Assembly: GCA_963816925.1 (NCBI GenBank)
Contig: CAWFMY010000033.1
Span: 48,831 to 112,830, forward strand
Length of the DNA stretch: 64,000 bases
Reading direction: 5' to 3'
Source of the DNA: CAIWHR01 sp963816925
Lineage (GTDB): Bacteria; Pseudomonadota; Gammaproteobacteria; Burkholderiales; Casimicrobiaceae
The notes beneath the pieces are model-generated. The model saw nothing but the letters and a program-made list of their open reading frames with translations, ran no database searches and was not told the DNA's origin. Numbering within the stretch: position 1 is the stretch's first letter; every line of letters starts with the position of its first letter. Both the position numbers and the translations under genes were made by a program. Below, piece after piece: positions 34,692 through 44,138 of the stretch.

Positions 34692-36396
34692 TCAATCGTG
34701 CCCGTTGTGACCGCTCTGCTGCATTTGTTTGAGTATGCCGTCCAGGTTGTAGGTCTCGGGCGCCTGCATCGGCGGAAATTCCTTGTACGAGAAAAGCTCC
34801 TTCTCCCACAGCAGCTGACCGATCGGCAGCATGTTCCAGTTGTAGATGTACGCATTACCGGGCGAGCCAAGCGCGCCGCCATAACCTAGAAGCGACTTCG
34901 CGTCCGCACCGACCGTTTGTTCGAACGGGTCGCGCTTGAGGTTCAGGAGCTGGGTCCAGTGAAAGCTGACGGCTCCAAACAGGCCGCCGGTCCCGGTGTC
35001 CGGCACGATCGTGTAATACATCTTCCAGTTCTTGTAGCGCACTGCCGACGGTTGCGAACCGGTGTAGTAGAAGAAGACGTCACGCGCCGACTTTTCCGAC
35101 TTGCCCGTGAGATAGTCGGTCTGGTCGACGCCGTCGAGCTTGGTCTTGACGATGCCCGGGTATCTGCCGGTCATGATTTGCTCGTTCAGTGCATTGCCCT
35201 TCGGGCCGCCGGCGATATCGACCAGCGTCGGCACCCAGTCCAGCGACGCAAATATGTCGTTCTTGACCGTCGCCGGGCTTTATGACGCCGGGCCAGCGCA
35301 TGAGCATCGGCGCGCGCATGCCGCCCTCCCAGGTCGTCAGCTTGCCGCCCTTGAAGGGGGTGTTGCCGCCGTCCGGAAAGGTGATGTTCTCTGCGCCGTT
35401 GTCGGTGGTGAAGACGATGATGGTGTTATTGAGCTGCCCCATGTCCTCGAGCTTCTTGAGGACATAGCCGATGTTGTCGTCCATCTGCTTCATGCCTGCT
35501 TCATTGGTGCCCCAGTCCTTGCCTCCCGGCTCACCCACCATCGCTTCGTACTTGGGTGATAGCATCGTCGTGATATGCATCCGCGCCGGGTTGTACCAGA
35601 CGAAAAACGGCTTGTTGGTCTTCTTCGGGTCGTTGCGGTCGAGGAAGTCGATGACCTTGGCCGAAATTTCCTCGTCGACGGTCCGCGAGCGGTCCAGTGT
35701 CAATGGACCTTCGTCCTTGCACGTCGTGTTCTTCTGCGTGCCATCGCTCGACTTGCACCACATCACCGGGCGCGGCGGGGTAAGGCACGTTGAGGTCTTG
35801 GGATCGACGGCGCCGGGTACTTCCGGCAAACCGGTGATGGGCGTGTTCTTGCACGGTGGCGCGATGCCCTGGATCAGCGGCGTCTTGTTGATGTCGACAA
35901 AGCTCACACCCTGCATCGCGTCGAGGTGATAGAGGTAGCCCCAGAATTCCTGGAAACCGTGTGAAGTCGGCAGCGCTTCGAAATGGTCGCCCAGGTGGTT
36001 CTTGCCGAATTCGCCAGTCGTATAGCCCAGGTCGTACAGGAATTTGGCGAGCGCCGGCGTGCCGGGGCGCAGCCAGGACGGGCTGCCGGGCAGCTGCGGC
36101 GGAATCATGCCGGTGCGCAGCGGGTGCATGCCAGTGAAAAAAGCATTGCGCCCGGCCGTGCAGCTCTGCTCGGCGTAATACGTCATGAATTTGGCGCCCT
36201 CGTGACCGATGCGGTCGATATTGGGCGTTTCGCCGACCATCAGGCCCTGGTGGTAAATGCTCGGCTGCATCCAGCCGATGTCATCTCCCATGATGAACAG
36301 GATATTGGGCTTCTGCTGTGCCAAGGCAGGTGACGCGGCCAGCAATGCGAGCATGGACGCTGCCATGAAAATGGATAAACGCTTTCGCACACTCAT
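34692..36396 (-). CDS. Sulfatase, exported (frameshifted)
   Basis: A type I sulfatase of about 567 residues with a Sec signal peptide (LSIFMAASMLALLAASPALAQ). The motif to be modified is CTAGR at residues 79-83. Metal and substrate parts are present: FIMGDDIGWMQ, FGKNHLGDHFEALPTSHGF and FTTDNGAENITFPDGG. A Cys-containing insert (PCKNTPITG to TCKDEGPL) is not in the cytosolic paralogue. The frame changes near 35278; removing one G gives VIKPATVKNDIFASLDWVPTLVDIAGG. The start at 36396 follows GGGAG. It would act on organosulfates in the periplasm after modification by the FGE before export. Confidence 0.87.
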
Positions 36397-36779
36397 GAGG
36401 AAACTCCCAATCGTTGCAACGAGGATTTGTCCCCGCGCCGGGGCCGGGACAAATATTATCGCGGTATCGCCTGTGTAGGCTACTAACAATCAATTCAGTC
36501 CAACAGTGTACGGACCGCAATGTGACGTTTTCGTGACGGATTGCACGCCCTGTCTGGAAGCCTCGCACCTACCGCCACGAGCGGCGCATCGCTGGGAAAA
36601 GGCGTCCGAAGCAGCGCCACTCTTCGCGGCGCCGCCGCAAGACCATAGCGCCAACGATACTTTTCTCGGTGGGCCGCCAGGCGTAACATTCGCCCCTGCG
36701 ATCGCAGATCCGGCGCGAAACGTGCTTCCCGCGCTGCAGTCAGAACAAGGATCTGGCGCCGCCACAGGAGAAGAATCGT
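36397..36779. other. Divergent intergenic region
   Basis: About 380 bases separate the exported sulfatase from the KorC-like gene. The part from 36450 to 36500 is more AT-rich than its surroundings and may hold the divergent promoters, but I see no convincing -35/-10 pair, no FNR box and no gene. Confidence 0.4.
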
Positions 36780-38654
36780 TTGAAGCCGACGGACATCGCC
36801 AATCCCGACTATTTCCACAAGGTCGTCGATTGCCAGTGGGCGTGTCCCGCCCATACCCCTGTTCCCGAATACATTCGCCTGATCGCGGCCGGCCGCTACG
36901 GCGACGCCTACCTCGTCAACTGGGAATCCAACGTGTTTCCCGGAATACTCGGCCGCACCTGCGACCGCCCGTGCGAGCCCGCGTGCCGCCGCGGACGGGT
37001 CGAGGAGGGCGGCGACGGCAAGGGCAAGCCCGAGCCCGTCGCGATCTGCCGTCTGAAGCGCGTGGCCGCCGACTACAAGGACGACATCCGCGACCGGCTG
37101 CCGCAGCGTCCCGAAAGGCGCAACGGCAAGCGCGTCGCCCTCGTCGGTGCCGGCCCGGCCTCGCTCACCGTGGCGCGCGATCTCGCGCCGCTCGGTTACG
37201 AATGCGTCGTCTTCGACGGCGACGCGAAGAGCGGCGGGATGATGCGCACGCAGATTCCGAAGTTCCGGCTGCCGGAGTCGGTGATCGACGAGGAAATGGG
37301 CTACGTGCTCGACCTCGGCGTCGATTTCCGGCCGGGCCAGCGCATCGACAGCCTGAAGGCGCTGCTCGCCGAGCCGTTCGACGCCGTGTTCATCGGCAGC
37401 GGCGCGCCGCGCGGTCGCGACATCGACCTGCCGGGCCGGCGCGAGGCGGCGAAGAACATCCACATCGGCATCGATTGGCTGGCCAGCGTGTCGTTCGGCC
37501 ACACGACGAAAATCGGCAAGCGCGTCGTCGTGCTGGGGGGCGGCAACACGGCGATGGACTGCTGCCGCAGCTCGAAGCGGCTGGGCGGCGAAGACGTGCA
37601 GGTCGTCGTGCGCTCGGGCTTCGACGAGATGAAGGCGTCGCCGTGGGAGAAGGAGGACGCCGCGCACGAGGGCATTCCGATCCACAACTACTTCGTGCCC
37701 AAGGCGTTCACGCACGACGGTGGCACGCTGACCGGCGTCACGTTCGAAAAGGTCGCGCCGCAGAAGGACGAGAAGGGCCGGCGCAAGCTGGTGCCGACCG
37801 GCGAGCCGGACGTCCACTTTCCGTGCGACGACGTGCTGGTCGCGATCGGGCAGGAGAACGCGTTCCCGTGGATCGAGCGCGACCTCGGACTCGACTTCGA
37901 TGAGCACGGCATGCCGGTCGTCGACGCGACGACCATGGCGTCCACGCGTAGCGGCGTGTATTTCGGCGGCGATGCGGCGCTTGGGCCCAAGAACATCATC
38001 TGGGCGGTCGCGCACGGCCACGCCGCGGCGATCTCGATCGATCTCCAGTGCCGCGGCGAGGGCCTCGACAAGCGGCCCCCGCCGCACGTGACGCTCGTCT
38101 CGCAGAAGATGGGCATCCACGAGTGGAGCTACGACAACGCGATCATCCCGGCGCATCGCTTCCGCGTCCCGTTGAAGGAAACGAAGCTCGCGCTCAAGAG
38201 CATCAAGATCGAGGTCGAGCTGGGCTTCGACCCGAAGCTCGCGTTCGCCGAGGCGCAGCGCTGCCTCAACTGCGACGTGCAGACCGTGTTCGCCGACAAG
38301 CTGTGCATCGAATGCGACGCGTGCGTGGACATCTGCCCGATGGACTGCATCAACTTCACGGCGAACGGCGACGAAGCCGACCTGCGGCCGCGGCTGCGCG
38401 TTCCGGCGGAGGTCGCGAGCCAGGATCTCTACGTCTCGGGGCCGCTCAAGACCGGGCGCGTGATGGTGAAGGACGAGGACGTCTGTCTCCATTGCGGCCT
38501 GTGCGCCGAGCGCTGCCCGACCGGCGCGTGGGACATGCAGAAGTTCCTGCTCGACATGGCGCGTGCCGACGACCGCTGCCGCAAGCCCGCGGCGGCGGAA
38601 TACCGGCGGCCGGCGCCGCACCCCGGCCCGGTGGCCACGGAGCGACCGTCATGA
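36780..38654 (+). CDS. NADP-linked Fe-S flavoprotein subunit of 2-oxoacid oxidoreductase (KorC-like)
   Basis: A 624-residue GltD-type flavoprotein with extra clusters. N-terminal cysteines CQWACPAHTPVPEY and CDRPCEPACRRG, the FAD loop VGAGPASLTVA, and the NAD(P)H loop VLGGGNTAMDCCR are followed by a C-terminal two-[4Fe-4S] ferredoxin domain (CIECDACVDICPMDC and CLHCGLCAERCPTG). The start is TTG at 36780, with GGAGAAG upstream; no ATG fits. It overlaps the alpha-subunit gene by ATGA. From memory, this layout is that of KorC in the Azoarcus evansii 2-oxoglutarate:NADP+ oxidoreductase, and I infer the same role. Confidence 0.85.
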   Translation: MKPTDIANPDYFHKVVDCQWACPAHTPVPEYIRLIAAGRYGDAYLVNWESNVFPGILGRTCDRPCEPACRRGRVEEGGDGKGKPEPVAICRLKRVAADYKDDIRDRLPQRPERRNGKRVALVGAGPASLTVARDLAPLGYECVVFDGDAKSGGMMRTQIPKFRLPESVIDEEMGYVLDLGVDFRPGQRIDSLKALLAEPFDAVFIGSGAPRGRDIDLPGRREAAKNIHIGIDWLASVSFGHTTKIGKRVVVLGGGNTAMDCCRSSKRLGGEDVQVVVRSGFDEMKASPWEKEDAAHEGIPIHNYFVPKAFTHDGGTLTGVTFEKVAPQKDEKGRRKLVPTGEPDVHFPCDDVLVAIGQENAFPWIERDLGLDFDEHGMPVVDATTMASTRSGVYFGGDAALGPKNIIWAVAHGHAAAISIDLQCRGEGLDKRPPPHVTLVSQKMGIHEWSYDNAIIPAHRFRVPLKETKLALKSIKIEVELGFDPKLAFAEAQRCLNCDVQTVFADKLCIECDACVDICPMDCINFTANGDEADLRPRLRVPAEVASQDLYVSGPLKTGRVMVKDEDVCLHCGLCAERCPTGAWDMQKFLLDMARADDRCRKPAAAEYRRPAPHPGPVATERPS

Positions 38655-40498
38655 ACGCCAAGGCCGCCGCGGTCCGCGTCAACGATTTCGTCGTCAAGTT
38701 CGCCAACGTCAACGGCTCGGGCTCGGCGTCGGCGAACGGACTGTTCGCGCGGGCGATCCTGCGCATGGGCGTGCCGGTATCGGCGCGCAACATCTTTCCG
38801 TCGAACATCCAGGGCCTCCCGACCTGGTACGAGGTGCGCGTCAGCGAGGCGGGCTGGCGCGGCCGCCGCGGCGGCGTCGACCTGGTCGTCGCGATGAATC
38901 CGCAGACCTGGGACAAGGATGTCGCCGAGCTCGATACCGGCGGCGTGCTGTTCTACGACTCGACGCGGCCGATCCCGCCGAGCAAGCTGCGCGACGACGT
39001 CACGATCATCGGCATGCCGCTCACGGCCATCTGCAACGCCGAGTACTCGGACCCGCGGCAACGGCAGCTGTTCAAGAACATCATCTACCTCGGCGCGCTG
39101 GCCGCGCTCGTCGACCTCGACACCGCCGAGATCGAGAAGCTCTTCGCCGAGCAGTACAAGGGCAAGGAGGCGCTCCTCGAGTCGAATCGCAAGGCGCTGT
39201 CGCTCGGCCGCGACTACGCGCTCGCGAACTTCGACTGCCCGCTGCCGATCCGCGTGCGGCGCGCGGATGCCGTCGGCGACCGCGTGTTCATCGACGGCAA
39301 CAGCGCGTCGGCGCTGGGATGCATCTACGGGGGCGCGACGGTGTGCGCGTGGTATCCGATCACGCCGTCGTCCTCGCTCGCGGAAGCCTTCCAGAAGCAT
39401 TGCCGCAAATTTCGCGTCGACAAGGCGACGGGGCAGAACAAGTACGCGATCGTGCAGGCCGAGGACGAGCTCGCGTCGATCGGCATGGTCATCGGCGCCG
39501 CCTGGAACGGCGCGCGCGCGTTCACCGCGACGTCCGGACCCGGCATTTCGCTGATGCAGGAATTCATCGGCCTCGCCTATTTCGCGGAAATCCCGGCCGT
39601 GCTTTTCGACATCCAGCGGGGCAGCCCGTCGACCGGGATGCCGACGCGCACGCAGCAGGCGGACCTGCTGCTCTGCGCGTACGCTTCGCACGGCGACACC
39701 AAGCACGTGCTGCTGTTTCCGCAGGACCCGACCGAATGCTTCACGATGGCGGCGGACGCGCTCGACCTCGCCGACCGGCTGCAGACGCCGATCTTCGTGC
39801 TGTCGGACCTCGACATCGGCATGCAGGACTGGCTCACCGAGCCGCTCGCGTGGGACGACAAGCGCCGGCTCGACCGCGGCAAGGTGATGACCCGGGAGGA
39901 GCTCGATGCCGGGAAGGAGTTCGGCCGCTACCTCGACGTCGACGGCGACGGCATCCCGTTCCGCACGTATCCCGGCACGCACCCGACCAAGGGCTCGTTT
40001 TTCACGCGCGGCACGACCAAGGACCGCTACGCCCGCTACACCGAGGAAGGTCCGGCCTACGTCGACAACATGCAGCGGCTGTTGCGCAAGTTCGAGACCG
40101 CGAAGGATCTGGTGCCGGCGCCCGTGATCGAAAAGGCCGCGCAGCCGACGCGGACCGGCGTGATCTGGTTCGGGTCCACCGGCGCGGCGATGGCCGAAAC
40201 GCTGACGGCGCTCGCCGCCGACGGCATCCATCTCGACCGGATGCGCTTGCGCGCCTTCCCGTTCGCCGATGCGGTCGCCGATTTCATCGCCGCGCACGAC
40301 AAGGTGTTCGTCGTCGAGCAGAACCGCGACGCCCAGCTGCGCATGATGCTGGTGAACGAATGCGGCATCGATCCCGACAAGCTGATTGCGGTGCTCCACT
40401 ACGACGGCACGCCGATCACCGCGCGCTTCATCATCGGCGAGATCGCCGAAAAGGCCGCTGTGTTCAACGTGAAGCCGATGCGCAAGGTCGCGTCGTGA
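38651..40498 (+). CDS. korA: 2-oxoacid:acceptor oxidoreductase alpha subunit (second copy)
   Basis: A 615-residue gamma-alpha fusion. The gamma domain opens with VNGSGSASANGLFARAILRMG, and the alpha domain has CAWYPITPSSSLAEAF, VQAEDELASIGMVIGAAWNGARAF and SGPGISLMQEFIGLAYFAEIPAV. The C-terminal third carries GVIWFGSTGAAMAETLTAL and FVVEQNRDAQLRMML. It differs strongly from the copy at 14801 and probably has another partner or substrate. The start overlaps the KorC-like stop. It should work with the beta subunit 27 bases downstream. Confidence 0.9.
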   Translation: MNAKAAAVRVNDFVVKFANVNGSGSASANGLFARAILRMGVPVSARNIFPSNIQGLPTWYEVRVSEAGWRGRRGGVDLVVAMNPQTWDKDVAELDTGGVLFYDSTRPIPPSKLRDDVTIIGMPLTAICNAEYSDPRQRQLFKNIIYLGALAALVDLDTAEIEKLFAEQYKGKEALLESNRKALSLGRDYALANFDCPLPIRVRRADAVGDRVFIDGNSASALGCIYGGATVCAWYPITPSSSLAEAFQKHCRKFRVDKATGQNKYAIVQAEDELASIGMVIGAAWNGARAFTATSGPGISLMQEFIGLAYFAEIPAVLFDIQRGSPSTGMPTRTQQADLLLCAYASHGDTKHVLLFPQDPTECFTMAADALDLADRLQTPIFVLSDLDIGMQDWLTEPLAWDDKRRLDRGKVMTREELDAGKEFGRYLDVDGDGIPFRTYPGTHPTKGSFFTRGTTKDRYARYTEEGPAYVDNMQRLLRKFETAKDLVPAPVIEKAAQPTRTGVIWFGSTGAAMAETLTALAADGIHLDRMRLRAFPFADAVADFIAAHDKVFVVEQNRDAQLRMMLVNECGIDPDKLIAVLHYDGTPITARFIIGEIAEKAAVFNVKPMRKVAS

Positions 40499-40525
40499 GC
40501 GTGCGCGCACTGACAGGATGACCGA

Positions 40526-41581
40526 ATGACGTATCTCGCCAAGCCGAAGCTGCATCATCCCGACCTGCCGCGCAACAAGCTGGGCTATACGCGGCGCGAC
40601 TACGAAGGCGCGATCTCGACGTTGTGCGCGGGGTGCGGGCACGACTCGATCTCGGCGGCCATCGTGCAGGCGTTCTTCGACCTCGACATCGCGCCGCACC
40701 GCGTCGCCAAGCTGTCGGGAATCGGCTGCTCGTCGAAAACGCCGACTTACTTTCTCGGCAATTCGCACGGCTTCAACAGCGTGCACGGCCGGATGCCCTC
40801 GGTGCTCACCGGCGCCAACCTCGCCAACCGCGACTTGATCTACCTCGGCGTCTCGGGCGACGGCGACTCGGCGTCGATCGGGATCGGCCAGTTCATGCAC
40901 GTGCTGCGCCGGGGCGTGAACATGGTGTACATCGTCGAGAACAACGGCGTGTACGGCCTCACCAAGGGCCAGTTCTCGGCGACCGCGGACAAGGGCTCGA
41001 AGGCGAAGCGCGGGGCGGTCAACAGCGACGAGCCGATCGACATGGTGATGCTCGCGCTGCAGATGGGCGCCACGTTCGTCGCGCGCGGCTTCTCCGGCGA
41101 CAAGGAGCAGCTGATCCCGCTGATCGCGGCCGCGGTGCTGCACAAGGGCGCAGCGTTCATCGACGTCGTTTCGCCGTGCGTCGCGTTCAACAACCATCCC
41201 GGCTCGACCAAGAGCTACGACTACGTCCGCGAGCACAACGAAGCCGTCAATTTCCTCGACGTGATGGTGCCGCGCGAGCCGATCACCGCCGACTACGGCC
41301 CGGGCAGCGTCCAGGACGTGGTGATGCACGACGGCGGCACGATCCGCCTGCGCAAGGTGCACCCGGAGTTCGACCCGACGGACAAGATCGCCGCGATGAA
41401 CTACCTGCAGCAGCAGCATGCGGCCGGCGAAATCGTGACCGGGCTCCTGTACGCGCATCCCGATTCGCGCGACCTGCATGACGCGCAGGAAACGGTGGCC
41501 GTGCCGCTCAATTCCCTGCGCGATGCCGACCTCGTGCCGGGGGCCGCGGCGCTCGCGACCTTCAACCAGGGCCTTCGTTAG
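40526..41581 (+). CDS. korB: 2-oxoacid:acceptor oxidoreductase beta subunit (second copy)
   Basis: A 351-residue TPP-binding subunit. CAGCGHDSISAAI and LSGIGCSSKTPTYFL give cluster cysteines; the TPP motif is SGDGDSASIGIGQFMHVLRRGVNMVYIVENNGVYGLTKGQFSAT in two adjoining parts. VSPCVAFNNHPGSTKSY supplies the last Cys and a phrase usual in 2-oxoglutarate enzymes. Compared with the first copy it has the standard ENNGVYG, so this one is the more conventional subunit. It ends the KorC-KorA-KorB operon, 36 bases before asmA. Confidence 0.92.
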   Translation: MTYLAKPKLHHPDLPRNKLGYTRRDYEGAISTLCAGCGHDSISAAIVQAFFDLDIAPHRVAKLSGIGCSSKTPTYFLGNSHGFNSVHGRMPSVLTGANLANRDLIYLGVSGDGDSASIGIGQFMHVLRRGVNMVYIVENNGVYGLTKGQFSATADKGSKAKRGAVNSDEPIDMVMLALQMGATFVARGFSGDKEQLIPLIAAAVLHKGAAFIDVVSPCVAFNNHPGSTKSYDYVREHNEAVNFLDVMVPREPITADYGPGSVQDVVMHDGGTIRLRKVHPEFDPTDKIAAMNYLQQQHAAGEIVTGLLYAHPDSRDLHDAQETVAVPLNSLRDADLVPGAAALATFNQGLR

Positions 41582-41605
41582 GTTCAGCGCGGGCCGGGCG
41601 CAGCG

Positions 41606-41611
41606 TAGAAT
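41606..41611 (+). promoter_or_regulatory. -10 element placed for leaderless transcription of asmA-like gene
   Basis: TAGAAT ends 6 bases before the ATG at 41618, which puts the expected transcription start on the A of the start codon. A weak TTCAGC lies 17 bases upstream. No ribosome site is visible. Confidence 0.4.
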
Positions 41612-41617
41612 CCGCGC

Positions 41618-43567
41618 ATGCGCATCTTCTGGACGATCCTCGCCATTGCCGGCGGCCTCGTGCTGCTGGTGCTGGTCGGCGTGGCCATCGCCGTCTGGAC
41701 GGTCGACGTCAACCAGTTCGTCGCGCCAATCCAGAAAAAGGTGAAGGAGGCGACCGGCCGCGACCTCACGATCGGCGGCGGCGTCCGTCTCTCGCTCGGG
41801 CTCGAGCCGAAGCTCGTCCTCGACGACGTCCACTTCGGCAACGCGCCGTGGTCGAAGACCAAGGACATGGCCGCCGTCAAGCAGGTGGAGGCCGACGTCG
41901 CGCTGCTGCCGCTGCTGCAGCGGCGCTTCGAGGTCGTGCGCCTCAACCTCGTCGATCCGGTCATCACGCTCGAGACCGACACCGGCGGCAAGGCGAACTG
42001 GGAGTTCGGAACCGGGCCGGCGCCGATCCCCGCCGGCACCCCGGTTGCCGCGGCCAGCGCCGGCGCCGCATCCGCACTCGCGTCGTTCGGAATCTCCAAC
42101 GTCGAGATCGTGAACGGCACGGTGACCTACCGCGACAATGCGTCCGGGACCGTGACGACCATCGCCATCGACCGCTTTGCCGCGCAGGCGCGCAACCCGA
42201 TGGCGCCGATCAACGCCGAGTTTCGCGGCAAGGTCGATAACGTTCCGGTGTCGCTGTCCGGCAACCTGGGGCCGCTCGACACCCTGCTCAAGCGTCAGGC
42301 GCCGTACCCGGTTTCGATCGAGGGCGAGGTCGGCGGGCGAAAGACCAACGTCGTGACGAAGGCGACCGTGACCGACGCGTCGACCCGCCTCGAGGATCTC
42401 GCGGTGACGCTCGGCTCGAGCAAGCTGACCGGCCAGGCCGTCGTCACCACGGCGGGTTCGCGCAGGAAGCTGTCGCTGCGGCTGTCGTCGCCGGCGCTGT
42501 CGATGGCGGACCTGCAGTTCGCGCCACCCGCGGCGGCGGCGCCGGCCAAGGCCGCTCCGGCCGCTGCGCACAAGGCGTGGCTCTTTTCCGACGAGCCGGT
42601 GTCGTTCGCAGCGCTGCCGGGGACCGACGTCGACGGCGAGATTTCCGTCGGCGACCTCAAGCTCGCCGACGGCCGCCGCCTCACCGACGTCCACGCAAAG
42701 TTCACGGTGCAAGGCGGCATACTCGACGCCCCCGACCTGCAGGCGAAGATCTTCGGCGGCGCCGTGCAGGGTTCCCTCAAGGTCGACGCCACGCATCCGG
42801 CGGAGCCCGGAATTTCGCTGATCGCCCAGGCAACGGGCCTCGATCTTTCCGCGCTGCTCGCGGCGGGCGGATCGCCGCGCGAAGTGAAAGGCGGCAAGAC
42901 CAACGTGGCGATCGACGTCAGGACCAAGGGCACGACGCCGCGGCATTGGGCGCGCGACGCGAGCGGTTCGGTGCAGGCGGTGGTCGGGCCGGCGACGGTC
43001 GTCACGCCGAAAGGCGCGGCGGACTCGGGCCTCGCCGCGCTCGCGCAGGCCGTCAATCCGTTCCGGTCGGTCCAATCCGAAACCGAAATTCAATGCGTCG
43101 TCGTGCGGCTGCCGTTGCATGACGGCATCGCCCATGTCGACCGCTCGATCGCCGCGGAAACGCGCGAAATCGGCATCTCGGCGAGCGGCTCCATCGACCT
43201 CCGCCAGGAAACGCTGGACCTCGCGGTGACGCCGCATGCGCGCGTCGCCCTTCCGGTCAACGTCACGCAGCTCGCCGGCCTTGTCCACGTGCGCGGGCCG
43301 CTGGCGTCGCCCACGATCGGCGTCGACCCGAAGGCGACCGCCGCGACCGTTGCGCAACTCGGCGCGGCGTTCAGCAAGGGCGGCATCGCGGCGGTCGGCG
43401 GTGCGCTTGCGGCCGGCGCTTCGACCGACACGACGAACCAGTGCGACGTCGCGCTCGGCCGCGCGCCCGCGGCCACTGCCGCGGCGCCCGCCGCCGGATC
43501 GCCCGCACCCGCCCTGAACCCGAACGCGGAGCTCGGCAAGGCGCTCGGCAAGCTTCTGGGGCGCTGA
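41618..43567 (+). CDS. AsmA family protein
   Basis: A 649-residue protein with an N-terminal membrane helix (FWTILAIAGGLVLLVLVGVAIAV) and the AsmA opening VDVNQFVAPIQKKVKEATGRDLTIGG, then VEADVALLPLLQRRFEVVRLNL. The C-terminal half is a long beta-rich stretch (GSIDLRQETLDLAVTPHARVALPV), ending in an Ala/Pro-rich tail. AsmA-like proteins sit in the inner membrane and reach into the periplasm, and relatives are linked to lipid transport to the outer membrane. It reads alone between the KorCAB and cus operons. Confidence 0.88.
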   Translation: MRIFWTILAIAGGLVLLVLVGVAIAVWTVDVNQFVAPIQKKVKEATGRDLTIGGGVRLSLGLEPKLVLDDVHFGNAPWSKTKDMAAVKQVEADVALLPLLQRRFEVVRLNLVDPVITLETDTGGKANWEFGTGPAPIPAGTPVAAASAGAASALASFGISNVEIVNGTVTYRDNASGTVTTIAIDRFAAQARNPMAPINAEFRGKVDNVPVSLSGNLGPLDTLLKRQAPYPVSIEGEVGGRKTNVVTKATVTDASTRLEDLAVTLGSSKLTGQAVVTTAGSRRKLSLRLSSPALSMADLQFAPPAAAAPAKAAPAAAHKAWLFSDEPVSFAALPGTDVDGEISVGDLKLADGRRLTDVHAKFTVQGGILDAPDLQAKIFGGAVQGSLKVDATHPAEPGISLIAQATGLDLSALLAAGGSPREVKGGKTNVAIDVRTKGTTPRHWARDASGSVQAVVGPATVVTPKGAADSGLAALAQAVNPFRSVQSETEIQCVVVRLPLHDGIAHVDRSIAAETREIGISASGSIDLRQETLDLAVTPHARVALPVNVTQLAGLVHVRGPLASPTIGVDPKATAATVAQLGAAFSKGGIAAVGGALAAGASTDTTNQCDVALGRAPAATAAAPAAGSPAPALNPNAELGKALGKLLGR

Positions 43568-43607
43568 AGCACGGCAACGGCGGCGGCCACCGCCGAATCC
43601 AGCGTCC

Positions 43608-43621
43608 TTGACATCGATCAA
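43608..43621. promoter_or_regulatory. Predicted FNR/ANR binding site upstream of the cus operon
   Basis: TTGACATCGATCAA matches TTGAT-N4-ATCAA at nine of ten positions. Its centre is about 57 bases before the ATG at 43672, compatible with activation if transcription starts about 40 bases downstream. No CueR- or CusR-like box was recognised nearby. Confidence 0.45.
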
Positions 43622-43671
43622 GCCGTCCGAGGGGCGCCGGGGTAACAATCCCCGTAACATTCGATGACCCC

Positions 43672-44067
43672 ATGACCCGCCCGCACCGCCGCCTCGTCGC
43701 CTGGATTGGAATCCTTGGCATTGCCTTCGCCCATGTCGCGGTGACGGCGCAAGCGTGCGTGCTGCGTGCCAGTGCCGATCACGCACCCGCGAGGGTCGCG
43801 CCGGCGTCGCATGCCGATCACTGCGGGGGCGCCGATCAAGGCGCGGTGCCGGGAACGCCGCAGGGGAACGCGTGCGAAGTGCAGTGCACGGACGGCGCGC
43901 TTTCCGCCGCCGCGCCGGACCTTCCGCCGGTCGCGCTTGAATCGTTGCCGCTGCCGCCGGCTCCGCTGGTCGTCGCCGTCGACGCGCGCGCCTGGGACCT
44001 CTCCGTGCTGGCCGCGACCAGCGCCGGTCCGCCTCCGCTGCTGCAGTATTGCCGTCTCCTGAATTGA
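43672..44067 (+). CDS. Hypothetical exported Cys/His-containing protein
   Basis: A 131-residue protein with a signal peptide (LVAWIGILGIAFAHVAVTAQA). The mature part holds several His and Cys (ASHADHCGG, NACEVQC and a final QYCRLLN) in an Ala/Pro-rich background. I do not recognise the family. It lies 71 bases ahead of the TolC-like gene of the Cu/Ag efflux operon, where small periplasmic metal-related proteins are common, so metal binding is a guess supported only by position and composition. Confidence 0.65.
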   Translation: MTRPHRRLVAWIGILGIAFAHVAVTAQACVLRASADHAPARVAPASHADHCGGADQGAVPGTPQGNACEVQCTDGALSAAAPDLPPVALESLPLPPAPLVVAVDARAWDLSVLAATSAGPPPLLQYCRLLN

Positions 44068-44138
44068 TCTCCCGATCCGAGTGACGAGCGGGTGTGCATG
44101 TCGCACGCCCGCGAATTCAATTCGTTCGTGGAGGTCGC

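Noticed and set aside
38429..43786. A 1785-codon open frame on the minus strand opposite the KorCAB operon and asmA
   Set aside because: Its translation is Arg/His-rich with no domain, and it lies exactly antisense to well-conserved genes. In G+C-rich DNA such shadow frames are expected.
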